Positions 18,506 to 30,300 of a stretch of DNA of 64,000 bases are shown one piece after another (positions within the stretch are counted from its first letter, which is position 1; every line of letters begins with the position of its first letter). Below the pieces are notes generated by a model. It was not told the DNA's origin. It worked only from the letters and a program-made list of their open reading frames with translations, and ran no database searches. Source of the DNA: Pseudomonas sp. L5B5 (GTDB lineage: Bacteria; Pseudomonadota; Gammaproteobacteria; Pseudomonadales; Pseudomonadaceae); the NCBI RefSeq assembly GCF_020520285.1, contig NZ_CP084742.1, positions 62,001 to 126,000 of the forward strand. The letters are read 5' to 3'. The translations under genes were made by a program, and so were the position numbers.

Positions 18506-20671
18506 ATGCCAGTCAACCCCGAAACACCCGCGCCGTCAGCTCCTGGCGAAAGCCCCGCGATGGCGCAGCCTTGCGCTTCACCTGCCGTCCACTCGGCCCT
18601 GGCCTGTTGCCAGTTGCTGCTGCAACTGACCCAGGAGCGCCCGCCACACGCCGCGTCCCCGGGAAACCCTCACGACCTGCGCCGAGCGCTCAAGGATTAC
18701 GCCCGGGTAGCCGGCGTCGATCTGCGTCTCGAACGCCTGGCGCTGGCCCGGCTGAACCCGAAGATGCTGCCCCTGGTCTGGCGCGAGCGCAGCGGTGGCT
18801 TTGTCCTGCTGGCCCGGTTGTCCGATGCGCAGGCCCTGGTGCAGCGCCCGGCCGCCCCGACCCCCGAGGTGATCGACCGGGCGCAACTGGCCGAGGCCTG
18901 GAGCGGCGAGGTGATCCGCCTGCGCCAGGGCGGCCTGCGTTTCGACCTGTCCTGGTTCGTTCCGGAGCTGCTGCGTCACCGTCGGATACTGGGCGAAGTG
19001 TTGCTCTGCTCGCTGGTCCTGCAAGTGCTGGCCCTGGCGACTCCGTTGTTCTTCCAGGCGGTGATGGACAAGGTCATGGTGCACCGGGCGCTGTCGACCC
19101 TCGATGTGCTGGTGATGACGCTGGTGGCGGTCGGCCTGTTCGAGGTGTTGCTCAAGGGCTTGCGCGAATACCTCTCGGCCCACACCGCCAATCGCATCGA
19201 TATCGGCCTTGGCGTCAAGCTGTTCCGCCACCTGCTGGGCCTGCCACTGCTGTACTTCAAGCAGCGCCAGGTGGGCGCAATCATTACCCGGGTCCAGGAG
19301 CTGGACAGCATCCGCGAGTTTCTCACCGGCTCGTTGCTGACCCTGTGCGTGGATGTGGCCTTCACCCTGGTGTTTTTCGCGGTCATGGCGTGGATCTCCT
19401 GGCCGCTGACGCTGCTGGTCCTGCTGACCCTGCCGCTGTATGGGCTGCTGGCCTGGGCCAGCACCGGCCCGCTGGAGAAGCGCATCGAGCGCCAGTTCCA
19501 GAGTGCCGCACGCAACACGGCATTTCTCAATGAAAGCGTGAGCAGCAGCGAAACCATCAAGAGCCTCGCGGTGGAGCCGCGCATGCAGCGGCGCTGGGAG
19601 GCACAGACCGCGCAGATGGTCGAGGCCGGTTTTGCCAGCCAGACCCTGGGCAGTGCCATCAGCCAGCTGGTGATGCTGTTGCAGAAAGTCACGGCAGTGG
19701 CGGTGATCTGCTGGGGAGCGAGCAAGGTCATCGACCTGCAGATGACCATTGGCCAACTGATCGCCTTCAACATGATGCTGTCCCACGTCAGCCAGCCGGT
19801 GGCCAAGCTGATCGAGGTCTGGCAGCAGTTCGTGCGGGTGCGGGTGTCGGTGGACAAGCTGGGCGACATGCTCAACCTGCCGGTGGAGCAGGCCGAGGGT
19901 GATCGGCGTCCGGCGCAGGCCCTGCGCGGCGAGGTGCGCATCGAGCAACTGACGTTCCGCTATCGTCCCGAACTGGAGCTGGTGCTGCGCGGCCTCGACC
20001 TGCAAGTCGCCGCTGGCCAGACCCTGGGCATCGTCGGGCCTTCCGGTTCCGGCAAGAGCACGCTTACCCGCCTGTTGCAGAAGCTCTATACCCCGGACGC
20101 CGGGCGCATCCTGATCGATGGCCTGCCGCTCCAGCAGTTGCAGCCGGCCTGGTTGCGCAGCCAGATCGGCGTGGTGCTGCAGGAAAACTACCTGTTCAAC
20201 CGCAGCGTGCGACACAACATTGCCCTGCGCCAGCCGACCGCGTCCCTGGAAAGCGTGATCGCCGCGGCGCGCCTGGCCGGTGCCCACGAGTTCATCCTGC
20301 GCCTGCCGCTGGGCTACGACACGGTATTGGCCGAGGCGGGCAGCTCGCTGTCCGGTGGCCAGCGGCAACGCATCGCCATCGCTCGTGCGCTGATGGGCGA
20401 TCCGCGCATCCTGATTTTCGACGAAGCCACCAGTGCCCTGGACGATGAGTCCCAGGCGCTGATCCAGGACAACATGGCGCGCATCGCCGAGGGGCGCACG
20501 GTGATCATCATCGCCCACCGCCTTTCCGCCGTGCGCCATTGCCAACGCATCATTGCCCTGGAGCGGGGGCGTATCAGCGAGTCGGGCAGCCACCAGCAAC
20601 TGCTGGCCAACGGTGGTTGTTATGCGCGCTTGTGGGCGCTGCAACAGGCGCTGCACAAGGAGGCCCCATGA
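18506..20671 (+). CDS. fitA: Type I secretion ABC transporter FitA
   Basis: 721-residue inner-membrane ATPase of the Fit toxin exporter. Residues ~20-150 look like a C39-peptidase-like domain without the catalytic Cys motif (as in HlyB). Six membrane spans follow (~160-440; VLLCSLVLQVLALATPLFFQ), then an ATP-binding domain with Walker A GPSGSGKST (K517), the ABC signature LSGGQRQRIAIARAL and Walker B ILIFDEATSALDDES. ATG at 18506; the stop overlaps the fitB start as ATGA. First gene of the fitABCDE block, behind candidate operator repeats. The symbol is assigned from gene order and from the presence of the full fit set. Confidence 0.92.
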   Translation: MPVNPETPAPSAPGESPAMAQPCASPAVHSALACCQLLLQLTQERPPHAASPGNPHDLRRALKDYARVAGVDLRLERLALARLNPKMLPLVWRERSGGFVLLARLSDAQALVQRPAAPTPEVIDRAQLAEAWSGEVIRLRQGGLRFDLSWFVPELLRHRRILGEVLLCSLVLQVLALATPLFFQAVMDKVMVHRALSTLDVLVMTLVAVGLFEVLLKGLREYLSAHTANRIDIGLGVKLFRHLLGLPLLYFKQRQVGAIITRVQELDSIREFLTGSLLTLCVDVAFTLVFFAVMAWISWPLTLLVLLTLPLYGLLAWASTGPLEKRIERQFQSAARNTAFLNESVSSSETIKSLAVEPRMQRRWEAQTAQMVEAGFASQTLGSAISQLVMLLQKVTAVAVICWGASKVIDLQMTIGQLIAFNMMLSHVSQPVAKLIEVWQQFVRVRVSVDKLGDMLNLPVEQAEGDRRPAQALRGEVRIEQLTFRYRPELELVLRGLDLQVAAGQTLGIVGPSGSGKSTLTRLLQKLYTPDAGRILIDGLPLQQLQPAWLRSQIGVVLQENYLFNRSVRHNIALRQPTASLESVIAAARLAGAHEFILRLPLGYDTVLAEAGSSLSGGQRQRIAIARALMGDPRILIFDEATSALDDESQALIQDNMARIAEGRTVIIIAHRLSAVRHCQRIIALERGRISESGSHQQLLANGGCYARLWALQQALHKEAP

Positions 20672-22053
20672 TGCCTGGCCCATTGCCGTCCTTGCGCCGC
20701 ACCTGGCACCGGCTGCGCGAGGCGCCGGCGCTGCTCAAGCGCAGCCGCGACGAATACGAGTTCCAGCCCGGTTACCTGGAAATTGTCGAGCGCCCGCCCG
20801 CGCCCTGGGCACGTGGCACGGCACTGCTGCTGATCCTGACCATCGTCCTGGCGCTGGGCTGGGCGATCCTCGGCTTCCTCGACATTCACGCCAGCGCCGC
20901 CGGGCGCCTGATGGTCTCCAGCTACACCAAGGTGATCCAGGCCCACGAGGCCGGCGAGGTCCGCTCGATCCATGTGCGTGACGGCCAGAGGGTCAAGGCC
21001 GGTGAGGTCCTGGTGGCGCTGAACCCGATCGGCATCGATGCCGAACTGCGCGAGTTGCGCGCGCAGCTGCTGTTCAAGCGCCTGGAACTGGCCCGGGCCC
21101 GCGCACTGTTGACCGAGGACCCGCTGGCCAGCTACCAGGCACCCGACGGCCTGGACGCGGAGCAGGTCGCGGCGGCGCGGGAGCAATTGGCGAGCACCTG
21201 GAAGGAGATCCGCGCCAACCTCGACAGCCTCAATGCCGAGATTGCCATCAACCAGGCCAACCAGCGGGCCCGCAATGGCGAGATTGCCGCCCTGGGCAAG
21301 CTGGCCAGCAACGTTCGTCGGCGCCTCGATGCGCGCCGAGCCATGGCGGCCGAACAGTTGATGCCCCGGGTCGAACTGCTCGAGCAGGAAAAGGAGCAGT
21401 TGGAGGTCGAACGTTCCCTGGCCCAGCAACATGCCGAGTTGCAGGTGCTCAAGGCCCAGGCGCAGAACCGCCGGGAGCAGCGCGACAGTTTCCTGGCCAG
21501 GACCCAGCGCGAGCAGCACGAACTGCTCAACCGCAGCCGCCAGGATGTCGCCGTGCTCGAGCAGCAACTGATCCGCGGTCGCGATCGGCAGCGCCTGCAA
21601 ACCCTGCTGGCACCGGTGGACGGCGTGGTCCAGCAACTGGCGGTGCATACCCTGGGAGGCGCGGTACAGCCGGCGCAGCAACTGCTGGTGATCGTGCCCG
21701 AGGGCGCCGAGCTGGACGCCGAGGTGATGGTGCTGAACAAGGATGTCGGTTTCGTCAGGGCCGGCCAGCCGGTGGAGCTCAAGGTCGACGCTTTTCCCTA
21801 CACCCGCTACGGCACCTTGCGCGGCACGGTCGAGCACGTCTCTGGCGACGCCATCAAGGATGAACAGTTGGGCCTGGTGTTTGCGACCCGCATCCGTCTT
21901 GCGCCCGACGCGATCGCCCAGGGGCAGGACCGGATGCCCTTGCAGGCCGGAATGAGTGTGACCGGGGAGGTCCGCACTGGAGAGCGGCGGGTGATCAATT
22001 ACCTGCTGGGGCCGATCCGCGAATATCAGTCCGAAGCGTTGCGGGAGCGTTGA
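20668..22053 (+). CDS. fitB: Type I secretion membrane fusion protein FitB
   Basis: 461-residue HlyD-family adaptor linking the inner-membrane ABC transporters to the TolC-like FitE. One N-terminal membrane anchor (ALLLILTIVLALGWAILGFLD), then a periplasmic part with a lipoyl/barrel-sandwich half (VIQAHEAGEVRSIHVRDGQRV), a long alpha-helical coiled coil (about residues 150-310, rich in Glu, Gln and Arg) and a second barrel half (LAPVDGVVQQLAVHTLGGAV). ATG at 20668 overlaps the fitA stop, with AAGGAGG upstream. The next gene starts 3 bp after its stop. Confidence 0.92.
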   Translation: MMPGPLPSLRRTWHRLREAPALLKRSRDEYEFQPGYLEIVERPPAPWARGTALLLILTIVLALGWAILGFLDIHASAAGRLMVSSYTKVIQAHEAGEVRSIHVRDGQRVKAGEVLVALNPIGIDAELRELRAQLLFKRLELARARALLTEDPLASYQAPDGLDAEQVAAAREQLASTWKEIRANLDSLNAEIAINQANQRARNGEIAALGKLASNVRRRLDARRAMAAEQLMPRVELLEQEKEQLEVERSLAQQHAELQVLKAQAQNRREQRDSFLARTQREQHELLNRSRQDVAVLEQQLIRGRDRQRLQTLLAPVDGVVQQLAVHTLGGAVQPAQQLLVIVPEGAELDAEVMVLNKDVGFVRAGQPVELKVDAFPYTRYGTLRGTVEHVSGDAIKDEQLGLVFATRIRLAPDAIAQGQDRMPLQAGMSVTGEVRTGERRVINYLLGPIREYQSEALRER

Positions 22054-22055
22054 GC

Positions 22056-24197
22056 ATGACCACAGCCTTCCATCCCGAGGCCGAACAGGCCCCGACAGTG
22101 CTCGACACGGGCCTGCATGCGCTGGCCTGGGCCGCCGGGCGGTTCGACCTGTGCATCAGCCCGGCGCAACTGGAGCATCGCCTGGGGCGGCTCGAGGGGC
22201 TGGCCGACAGCCTCGACCTGCGGCGCTGCGCCGGCTGGATCGGCCTGCGGGCTCGCGCAGTGCAAAGCCATGTGCGGCGCTTGTCGCACCTGCCGTTGCC
22301 GGCCCTGCTGGAAACCACCCAGGGCTGGGCGGTGCTGGACGCGGTGGACGGTGACCAGGCACGGCTGTTCTGGCCGTTGCAGGGGCAGTGTCGAAGCGTG
22401 TCCATCGAAGCGCTTGCAGGGCTCTGGCAAGGCCAGGTACTGCTGCTGGCCGAGCGGCATGTCGAACCTCGGGTGCGCGGTTTCGGAATCGCCTGGTTCC
22501 TGCCATCGATCCTCAAGCATGCCCGGCAATTTCGCAGCGTGCTGCTGGTGTCGCTGATGCTGCAACTGGTGGCGCTGGTCACGCCGCTGCTGTTCGAGAA
22601 CATCATCGACCGGGTCCTGGTCAGTCGCGGCCTGTCCAGCCTGCAGGTGCTGGGCATCGCCATGCTGGCCCTGGCCCTGTTCGAGCCGCTGTTCGGCCTG
22701 CTGCGCTCCTGGCTGTTCAGCAACGTGGCGAGCAAGATCAACGCCGAATTGTCCGCGCGGCTGTACCAGCATCTGATCCAGTTGCCCCTGGGGTATTTCC
22801 AGGGCCGGCAGACCGGCGAGATCATCGCCCGGGTCGGCGAGATGCAGCAGATCCGCCAGTTCCTGACCGGCTCGGCCCTGACCCTGGTGCTGGACCTGGC
22901 GTTCTGCGGGCTGTTCATCGCCGTGATGTATGCCTACGCACCGCTGCTGACCTGGGTGGTGGTGGGTTCCCTGGCCCTGTATTTCCTCTTCTGGTTGTGC
23001 GTGGGGCCCTTGCTGCGCAGCCGCGCCCTGCGCGAGTACGAGTTGAACGCGGCCAACACCGCGTTCCTCACCGAGGCCGTGACCGGCATCGAGACCATCA
23101 AGACCGGGGCCATCGAGAGCGGTTTCCAGCAGCAGTGGCAACGGCAACTGGCGGCTTATGTGCGCGCCGCTTTCCACACCCGCATCGTCGGTATCTGGGC
23201 CGGGCAGGGCATAGGCCTGATCCAGAAGCTCACCGCGGCACTGTTGCTGTGGTGGGGCGTGATGCTGGTGCTGGACGGCCAGTTGAGCCCCGGCCAGCTG
23301 GTGGCCTTCAACATGCTGGCCGGCCATGTGGTGGAGCCCATCCTGCGCCTGGCCCAGGTCTGGCAAGACTTCCAGCACAGCCTGATTTCACTGCGGCGCC
23401 TGGGCGACATTCTCGACACCGAGTGCGAAAGCGGCAGTGGCGGCCTGGCCTCGGTGCCGGCATTGCAGGGCGCGGTGAGTTTCCAGGGGGTGCGCTTTCG
23501 TTATGAGGAAGACGGCCAGGAGGTCCTGCGCAACCTCGATTTGGAGATTCGCCCGGGGGAATTCGTCGGCATCACCGGGCCTTCCGGCTCTGGTAAATCG
23601 ACCCTGACCCGCCTGTTGCAGCGCCTCTACGTGCCCCAGCACGGTCGGGTGCTGGTGGACGGTATCGACCTGGCCATCGCCGACCCGGTAGCCCTGCGCC
23701 GCAACATGAGCGTGGTCCTCCAGGAAAGCGTGCTGTTCGCCGGCAGCGTGGCCGACAACATTCGCCTGTGCCGGCCCCAGGCCAGTGATGCCCAGGTGCA
23801 GCACGCCGCCAGCCTTGCCGGGGCGGCGGACTTCATTGAAACCCTGGCCCAGGGCTACGAGACCCAGGTCGGCGAACGTGGCGGCCAGCTTTCCGGCGGC
23901 CAGCGCCAGCGCATCGCCCTGGCCCGGGCGCTGCTGGGCAACCCCGGGATCCTGCTCCTGGACGAGGCCACCAGCGCCCTGGATTACGAGTCGGAGGCGG
24001 CAGTGATGGCCAACCTGCGGAGCATCGCCCGGGGCCGCACGGTGATCAGCGTGGCCCATCGCCTCAATACCCTGCGCCACGCCGACCGGATCCTGGTCAT
24101 CGATCACGGCCGGGTGCTCGAGCAGGGCACCCACGACCAGTTGCTGGCCCTGGACGGGCTGTACGCCCGGCAGTGGGCCTTGCAGATGACGGATTGA
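22056..24197 (+). CDS. fitC: Type I secretion ABC transporter FitC
   Basis: 713-residue second ABC exporter subunit of the cluster, of the same type as FitA but clearly divergent. A degenerate C39-like N-terminal domain (~15-145, no catalytic Cys motif) is followed by six membrane spans (~150-430), Walker A GPSGSGKST (K514), signature LSGGQRQRIALARALL and Walker B ILLLDEATSALDYES. ATG at 22056 lies 3 bp after the fitB stop, with GGGAG upstream. Two complete ABC proteins in one type I system suggest a heterodimer or two export steps. About 120 bp separate it from fitD. Confidence 0.92.
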   Translation: MTTAFHPEAEQAPTVLDTGLHALAWAAGRFDLCISPAQLEHRLGRLEGLADSLDLRRCAGWIGLRARAVQSHVRRLSHLPLPALLETTQGWAVLDAVDGDQARLFWPLQGQCRSVSIEALAGLWQGQVLLLAERHVEPRVRGFGIAWFLPSILKHARQFRSVLLVSLMLQLVALVTPLLFENIIDRVLVSRGLSSLQVLGIAMLALALFEPLFGLLRSWLFSNVASKINAELSARLYQHLIQLPLGYFQGRQTGEIIARVGEMQQIRQFLTGSALTLVLDLAFCGLFIAVMYAYAPLLTWVVVGSLALYFLFWLCVGPLLRSRALREYELNAANTAFLTEAVTGIETIKTGAIESGFQQQWQRQLAAYVRAAFHTRIVGIWAGQGIGLIQKLTAALLLWWGVMLVLDGQLSPGQLVAFNMLAGHVVEPILRLAQVWQDFQHSLISLRRLGDILDTECESGSGGLASVPALQGAVSFQGVRFRYEEDGQEVLRNLDLEIRPGEFVGITGPSGSGKSTLTRLLQRLYVPQHGRVLVDGIDLAIADPVALRRNMSVVLQESVLFAGSVADNIRLCRPQASDAQVQHAASLAGAADFIETLAQGYETQVGERGGQLSGGQRQRIALARALLGNPGILLLDEATSALDYESEAAVMANLRSIARGRTVISVAHRLNTLRHADRILVIDHGRVLEQGTHDQLLALDGLYARQWALQMTD

Positions 24198-24318
24198 ACC
24201 CACTGACGACAGGAGAACCCACGAACCAGGCACCTGTCCCCATTCCCGCAACCCATACCGATAGGCAGCCTTTCGCCGCGCGAAGGGCTTGGCTCAAAAC
24301 AGACGAAGGATCATTGCA

Positions 24319-27300
24319 ATGGCTTCCATGTCCAAGGACTTCACGCGCCTGCTCAATACCCTGATCGATCAGAAGATCAAGGTATCGGGCAGGCAGACCG
24401 AATGGTTCAACATGAGCGCCGACGAGCGTGCCGCGTACATCGCCCAAGTCGGCGATCGGCTGCTGGAAATGCAGCAGAGCACCCTCAGCGTCCTGGCCGC
24501 CCAGCATTATCAGATGCAGGACAACCCGGTCTCGCTGGGTGACCAGTTGCAGACGCTGACGCAACGGCGCCAGCAGATGAACGCCATTCCCGACACCCCG
24601 GCGACCAGCGCCTACAAGCTGCAACTGGACCGCGACATCCAGTTGTACAGCCGCCAACAGACGGCGGTCAGCCACTATGACCGCACCTGGCGCAAGGCCC
24701 TGGACATGCTCAGCCCCGGAGGGGCCAAGCACCTGGAGGTGCAGGGCCTGAAGGCTGATGAACAGGCCAAGCAGGACAAGCTCGCAGGGCGGATCAAGCG
24801 CCTGGAGCAGCAGTTGACCATCCAGGTGGCCGACTCCACCTTCACCCAGCCCTACGTGACGCTGTTCTCCGAGCTGCAGGCCTACAAGGACGTCAGCACC
24901 CGCTATGACGCACTGCTCAAGGCCACGCCCGAACAGCAGGCCGCGAGCCTGGGGGCGCTGGCCAAGGCCCCCCGGGCCTCCGACGATCTGCCGGTGAACA
25001 TCTCGCTGCTGATGATGGAGGAACGCCCGGGCTACATCCGCATGAACGTGGCGCTGGTCAATGCCAGCACCGATGGCCGCTTCAAGGATTTCTTCCTGGA
25101 GAACGGCAAGCTGGTGGTGCCCACCGACGGCGTACTGAACTTCTCCTTCGGCACGGCGGCTCGCTCCCTGGCCTGGCAGCAACAGTACCGGCTCAAGAGC
25201 GAGCCGCCGTCCCTGCGCTCGCCAACCTACGCGCCGATCCGCTCGGTGCTGGTCAAGACCGCTTTCGTCGAGCAGTACTTCGCCAGCCACCTGGTGTCGG
25301 AAAGCACCTTGCGCGAAGGCTTCAAGGCCCAGGTTCTGGGCAATGGCCGCACCCTGCTGCTGACCAGCGTCGATCGCAAGGTGCCGAACCAGGTCGGCAT
25401 CCAGGTCTCGGGCCAGTCGCCCAACACCACCGTCACCCGCGAAGTGCCCCTGGCGGGCGCCTTGAGCGAGCTGATCAACCAGAATGCGGACATCGCCAGC
25501 TTCCAGACCATCGGCCTCGAGGATTTTCGCCAGAACAGCTACCACCCCGACCGTGACGGCCTCTTCGTCAACATCCACGAGCTGGAGCGCTCGGTGGGCT
25601 TTGCCGAGCGCCAGTACCTGCTGGAAATGCCTCAGGACGGCGATTACCGCGCTGCGACACCTTTTGCGCTGATGACCGTCGATGGCGACAAGGTCAGCAG
25701 CAGTCACCTGAGCAAGGCCCAGACCGACGCCCTGTATCAGTACAACGCGGCGTTCTTCGACAAGCTCGAACAGCTGCGCGACGGAGGCATCAAGGCCAGC
25801 CGCCTGTTCGAGGGCAGCAGCGAGCGTGCGACCTTCGTGCAGCAGCTGACCCGCCTGCTCGATCGCAACCACATCACCCCGGCCGGGGTGCTGATGCCGG
25901 AACACAGCCGCACCAGCCTGCGCGATATCAAGGGCAACAACCTGAACAAGGTGCTCTGGGAGCAAGCCTTCGCCGCATCGGTCTGGCAGAGCCGCGACAA
26001 CGACGCGCTGCTGTTCGGCCTGGCGGCCAAGCTGGTGAACCACCCGGCGCTGGAGAAGGTCGTGCAAGGCGGCTATGTGCAGAGTGATGTTGCCCAGGCC
26101 AAGTTGCTGCTGGCACCGCTCTACGAGCCATGGCGGGCCCAGGCGATCGAGGCGGAAAACCAGCGGGTCGCCAGTGCCAACGCCGAACAGCATCCGGGCA
26201 ACCCCAAGGTGCACGTCTTCGATCGCGTGGCCGTCGAGCGTTCCCTGGACAACCGTCTGCTGAACCTGTTGTTGCGCGGGCCGGCAGCGCTGGAGCAAGC
26301 CGATGCCGAACTGCGCCCGACCGTCGAGGCGCTGCTGGCGGGCGACGCGGGTCGCAGCCTGAGAAAACAGGCGTTGTTCCATGCCCTGCGGCCCATCGCC
26401 GACAGCTTTTCCAAGGCTGCGGTGCCGATCAACGCCCATGCCGCGCTGGCGTCACCTGGTGGCGCCGACAAGGTGGTGATCAACAACCGGCTGAACCAGC
26501 CCGACCCTTACCTGATCCTCAATACCCATTCGGAGCAGGCCCAGGTCGATGCCACGTTGGTGATCGCGGACGACAAGTACCGCAGCTACAACCAGTTCCG
26601 TCCCGATCCGGGCAATATCGCCACCCGCTACATGGGCGACCTGGACACGCCGTTCGTGGGTGGTATTTCCGGAACGACCCAGACCGTCAGCAATGCCTTG
26701 CCGGAGTTGTTCGAGGGCGCGCCGAGCGTCAAGCAGTACTGGCAGTTCCAGATGGCCAACGCAGCCTTCATGATCCGCAACGGCTATCACTCGTTCTTCG
26801 AGACCCTGTACGTTGCCGCGCGGTATGAACCCCAGGGGCCGGACAGCATCGGCCAGGACCTGCTGCAGATGTTCGATCGCTACCGCGCCGAGGGCAGCCA
26901 GCAGGCGTTGCACGGCGAGCTGTACGACGGGGTGATGGCCCGCGTGCTGCCGATCGTCAATCAAGGTTTGCCGGCCGCCGAGGAGTTCCATCCGCCGCGC
27001 TTCACCCGCGTCGGCCCGATGCCCGCACTGCTGGGGCAGGCCGCCAGGGACCTGCAGCTCAAGAGCGGACTGGGTTCGCTGGGGACCGGAGCACAACCGC
27101 GCCAGGGCAGCGCCGACATCCGGCAGTTCAGCGCCGACCCGGTACAGTTCGCCAAGACCAACACCCTCAGCGCCGAGGCGCTGGTCAAGTCGGGGCGCCT
27201 GCCGGCCCAGGGCAATGTGCAGTTGGTCAAGGTCGCGCCGAACCTGTACGAGCTCGAATACACCGAGCACGGCAGCAATGAAATCGCCAGTGGCGGCGAC

Positions 27301-30300
27301 AGCGTGCCGGCGTACTTCCTCGGCTACAACGGCCCGAACCAGGCCAACGCCGCGCCGGCCTATGTGGACATTCCCAAGCACGGCGCCGCCGGCAGCTTCC
27401 TGTTCACCGGTACGCTGTCGGGCTGTTCGCTGGTGGTGACCAGCCTGGATGCCGATACCTTCCGGGTCTATCACGACGGCCGCGTCAACAGCTCGCTCTT
27501 GTACGACAACGTGGTGATGGCGGTCGACTACAAGGACTATCAGGTCGCCGGCACCGCCGAAGGCCTGGCCGCAGCCTACATGCAGTACGTCGATGGCCAG
27601 TGGCAACTGGTGTTCCAGCGCCAGGAGTACCAGCGCGAAGGCCAGCTGGTCTGGCCAAAGTTGCGTGAGGGAGCCGAGCCCCTGGCGATCCAGACCGCCG
27701 ATACCCAGGTCCAGGCGCGCAACCGCAGCGAGTTCACCGCCTACCGCGAACAGGTTCACCAGAACCTGAAGAAGGTCGCCGCCCAGTTCGGCGTGGCGGT
27801 CGACGGGGTGGCCGATGGTGTCTACAGCGAGGGCGGGTTTTCTCCCGACCATACGGCGATCGCCGCCTGGAACCAATTGCGCGAAGCGGTGCAGGCCAAG
27901 GTCAGCGCCGATATCCAGCAACTGGTCGACCAGCGCTTCCAGCTTCAGGACCAGCGGCGCACGGCCAGCGACAAGGGGTTCATCGACCAGCAGATCCGCC
28001 AGCTCAACCTCACCCAGGACTACTACCGGGCGCAGTACGACCCGGTTCTGCGCGAAGCCGGTTCGGTGGAAAAGACCTGGCTCTGGCAGCAGATCAAGGC
28101 CAAGGACGGCAGTGGCGCCGTGGTGCGCACCGACGATAGCGTCCTCCAGGGCGGGGGCGAGGAACGCACCAGCAGCGTGGGCGAGCGTTATGCCATTGCC
28201 GAGGCTTATCAGCGCGGTGCGCGGGGCACGGCGTTCAGCGACGGCCTGGAGGATTTCCGCCAGATCAAGATTCCCGGGGTGGACGACAAGATGTCGTCCC
28301 TGGAGATGAAGCGACTGTTCCTCGAGGGTTCGCTCACGCCCCAGCAGCGCGGCGCCCTGAGCGGGCGCATCAGCGAGGCCGCCCAGGCCGAGTACATCGA
28401 CAAGGTGCTGCGCCAGACCGCGGTGTTCAGTGAAGACTTCCACAATGCCGGTAGCGTCTTCGGCCAATTGGCGCCCCAGGATTTCTACTTGTCGCTGGTG
28501 GGCGACCGCTCCGGTGGCCGCTGCTACCCGTTGGTGCGAGCCATGGCCGTGGCCTTGGCCAGTGGGGGCGAGGCAGGCGTCAACAGCCTGGTGCAGAAGC
28601 TGTTCCTGGCGTCCGCCGACCCGCAGGCGGGCAGCTCGACCTTGCTCAAGAACAGCCTGATTCGCCTGCACTCCAATGTCGACGCTGTGCAGGCTTCGAC
28701 CGCGGTGGGGCAACTCAAGCTGTCCGAGGTGGTGGCGCGGCTGGCCGCGAGCAAGGGCACGGCGATGTTTGCCCTCAATACCCAGAACCACTCGATGATG
28801 GTGGGCAGCACGCAGGGGGCCGAGGGCCAGCGCTATTACTTCTACGACCCGAACGTGGGGATCTTTGCCTTCGATTCCACCAAGGACTTGTCCCGGGCCA
28901 TGGAGCAGCACCTGGTGACGCGCAAGCTGGCCGCGCACTACGGATCGTTCGGCAGCCAGTCGGTGCCGGCCTTCAACCTGGTGGAGATCGACACCGGCAA
29001 GATGGCCCAGGTGCCGGTGGGCAACGGGCTGGATGTCGCCGACCTGTCCCGTCCCGAGGAGCTGGCCGGGGTCATTGGCCAGCGCCGCCAGGTCGAGCAG
29101 GCTCTGGACACCCGGCAGCGCGTCAGCGAAGACCTGCGCCTGGGCGCGGCACTGACCACCTTCGACGCCGAGCAGTGGGGTGAGCGCTTTGAAGTCGCCA
29201 GCACCCGCCTGGCCCGGGAGCACCAGCTGGGCAGTCAGTGGATACCGATCATCGCCACCACCGAGGCCCAGCCGGAGGGGGGGTATCGGGTGCAGTTCAT
29301 CAACCGCGACCAGCCGGAGCTGGAGCCCCGCTGGCTGGCCACCGAGGATGGCACCTTTGTCGAGTTCCGCCGGTTCGTCGATGAGCACATGCGCGTGTTC
29401 AACGAGCACTTCACCCTTGAACACGGCCAGATACGGCCCCGTGCCGGGGTTGGCGAGGCACCGGCGGTGGACGGACTGAACGCCGGTTTCGCGGTCCAGA
29501 CGCTGATCCAGTGGTTTGCCGACAAGAACCGCAAGGACGCCGCCCAGGGCACGGTCTCGCCGGACCTGGCCACAGCGCTGAAGATCCACAGCTACCTGGG
29601 CCTGGTGCAGATCGGCCATGGCACCTTGCAGGATGTGGCCAAGGTCACCGAGCTGGTGCGGACCGCGTTGCGCGGCGAAGCCATGGTCGCGCAAACCTCG
29701 CTCAAGGGTTTTGCCTCGACCCTGGGCCACACGGTCAACGAAGGCGCGGGCCTGCTGTTTGGCGGGGCCATGGTCGGCCTCGATGCCTATGAACTGGCCC
29801 ATGCCGAGAACGATGTGCAGAAGGCAGTGTTCGGCACCCAGCTGGCGTTCGATTCGGCCAGCTTCGTTACCGGCGCGGCCGGGGTGGGTGCCGGGCTGGT
29901 CGGGGCCTCGACCGCGGCCGCCGTACTCGGTGGCGCGGGCGTGATCCTCGGCGGCCTGGCGGTGGGCTTCACCGCGCTGGCCCAGGCCTTCGGCGCGGTG
30001 GCCGAAGACGCCAAGGCGGTAGGGCGCTACTTCGATGCGCTGGACCAGGCCTACAAGGGCCACGGCTACCGCTATGACGCGGACAAGAAGGTCCTGGTGC
30101 CGCTGGCTGGAGCGGTGGTCAAGCACCTGGACCTGCGCAATAGCCAGATCGGCTTCGACAGCCAGTACATCTACCGGACCCATCACGGCTCCACCGGGTC
30201 GGGGGCGATCAACTACTTCTTCTGGGCCGGCGATTTCCCGCGGATGATCCACGACCGCGACCAGGCGATCGAGGTGCGCAGCGGCATCGGCTACCCGCAG

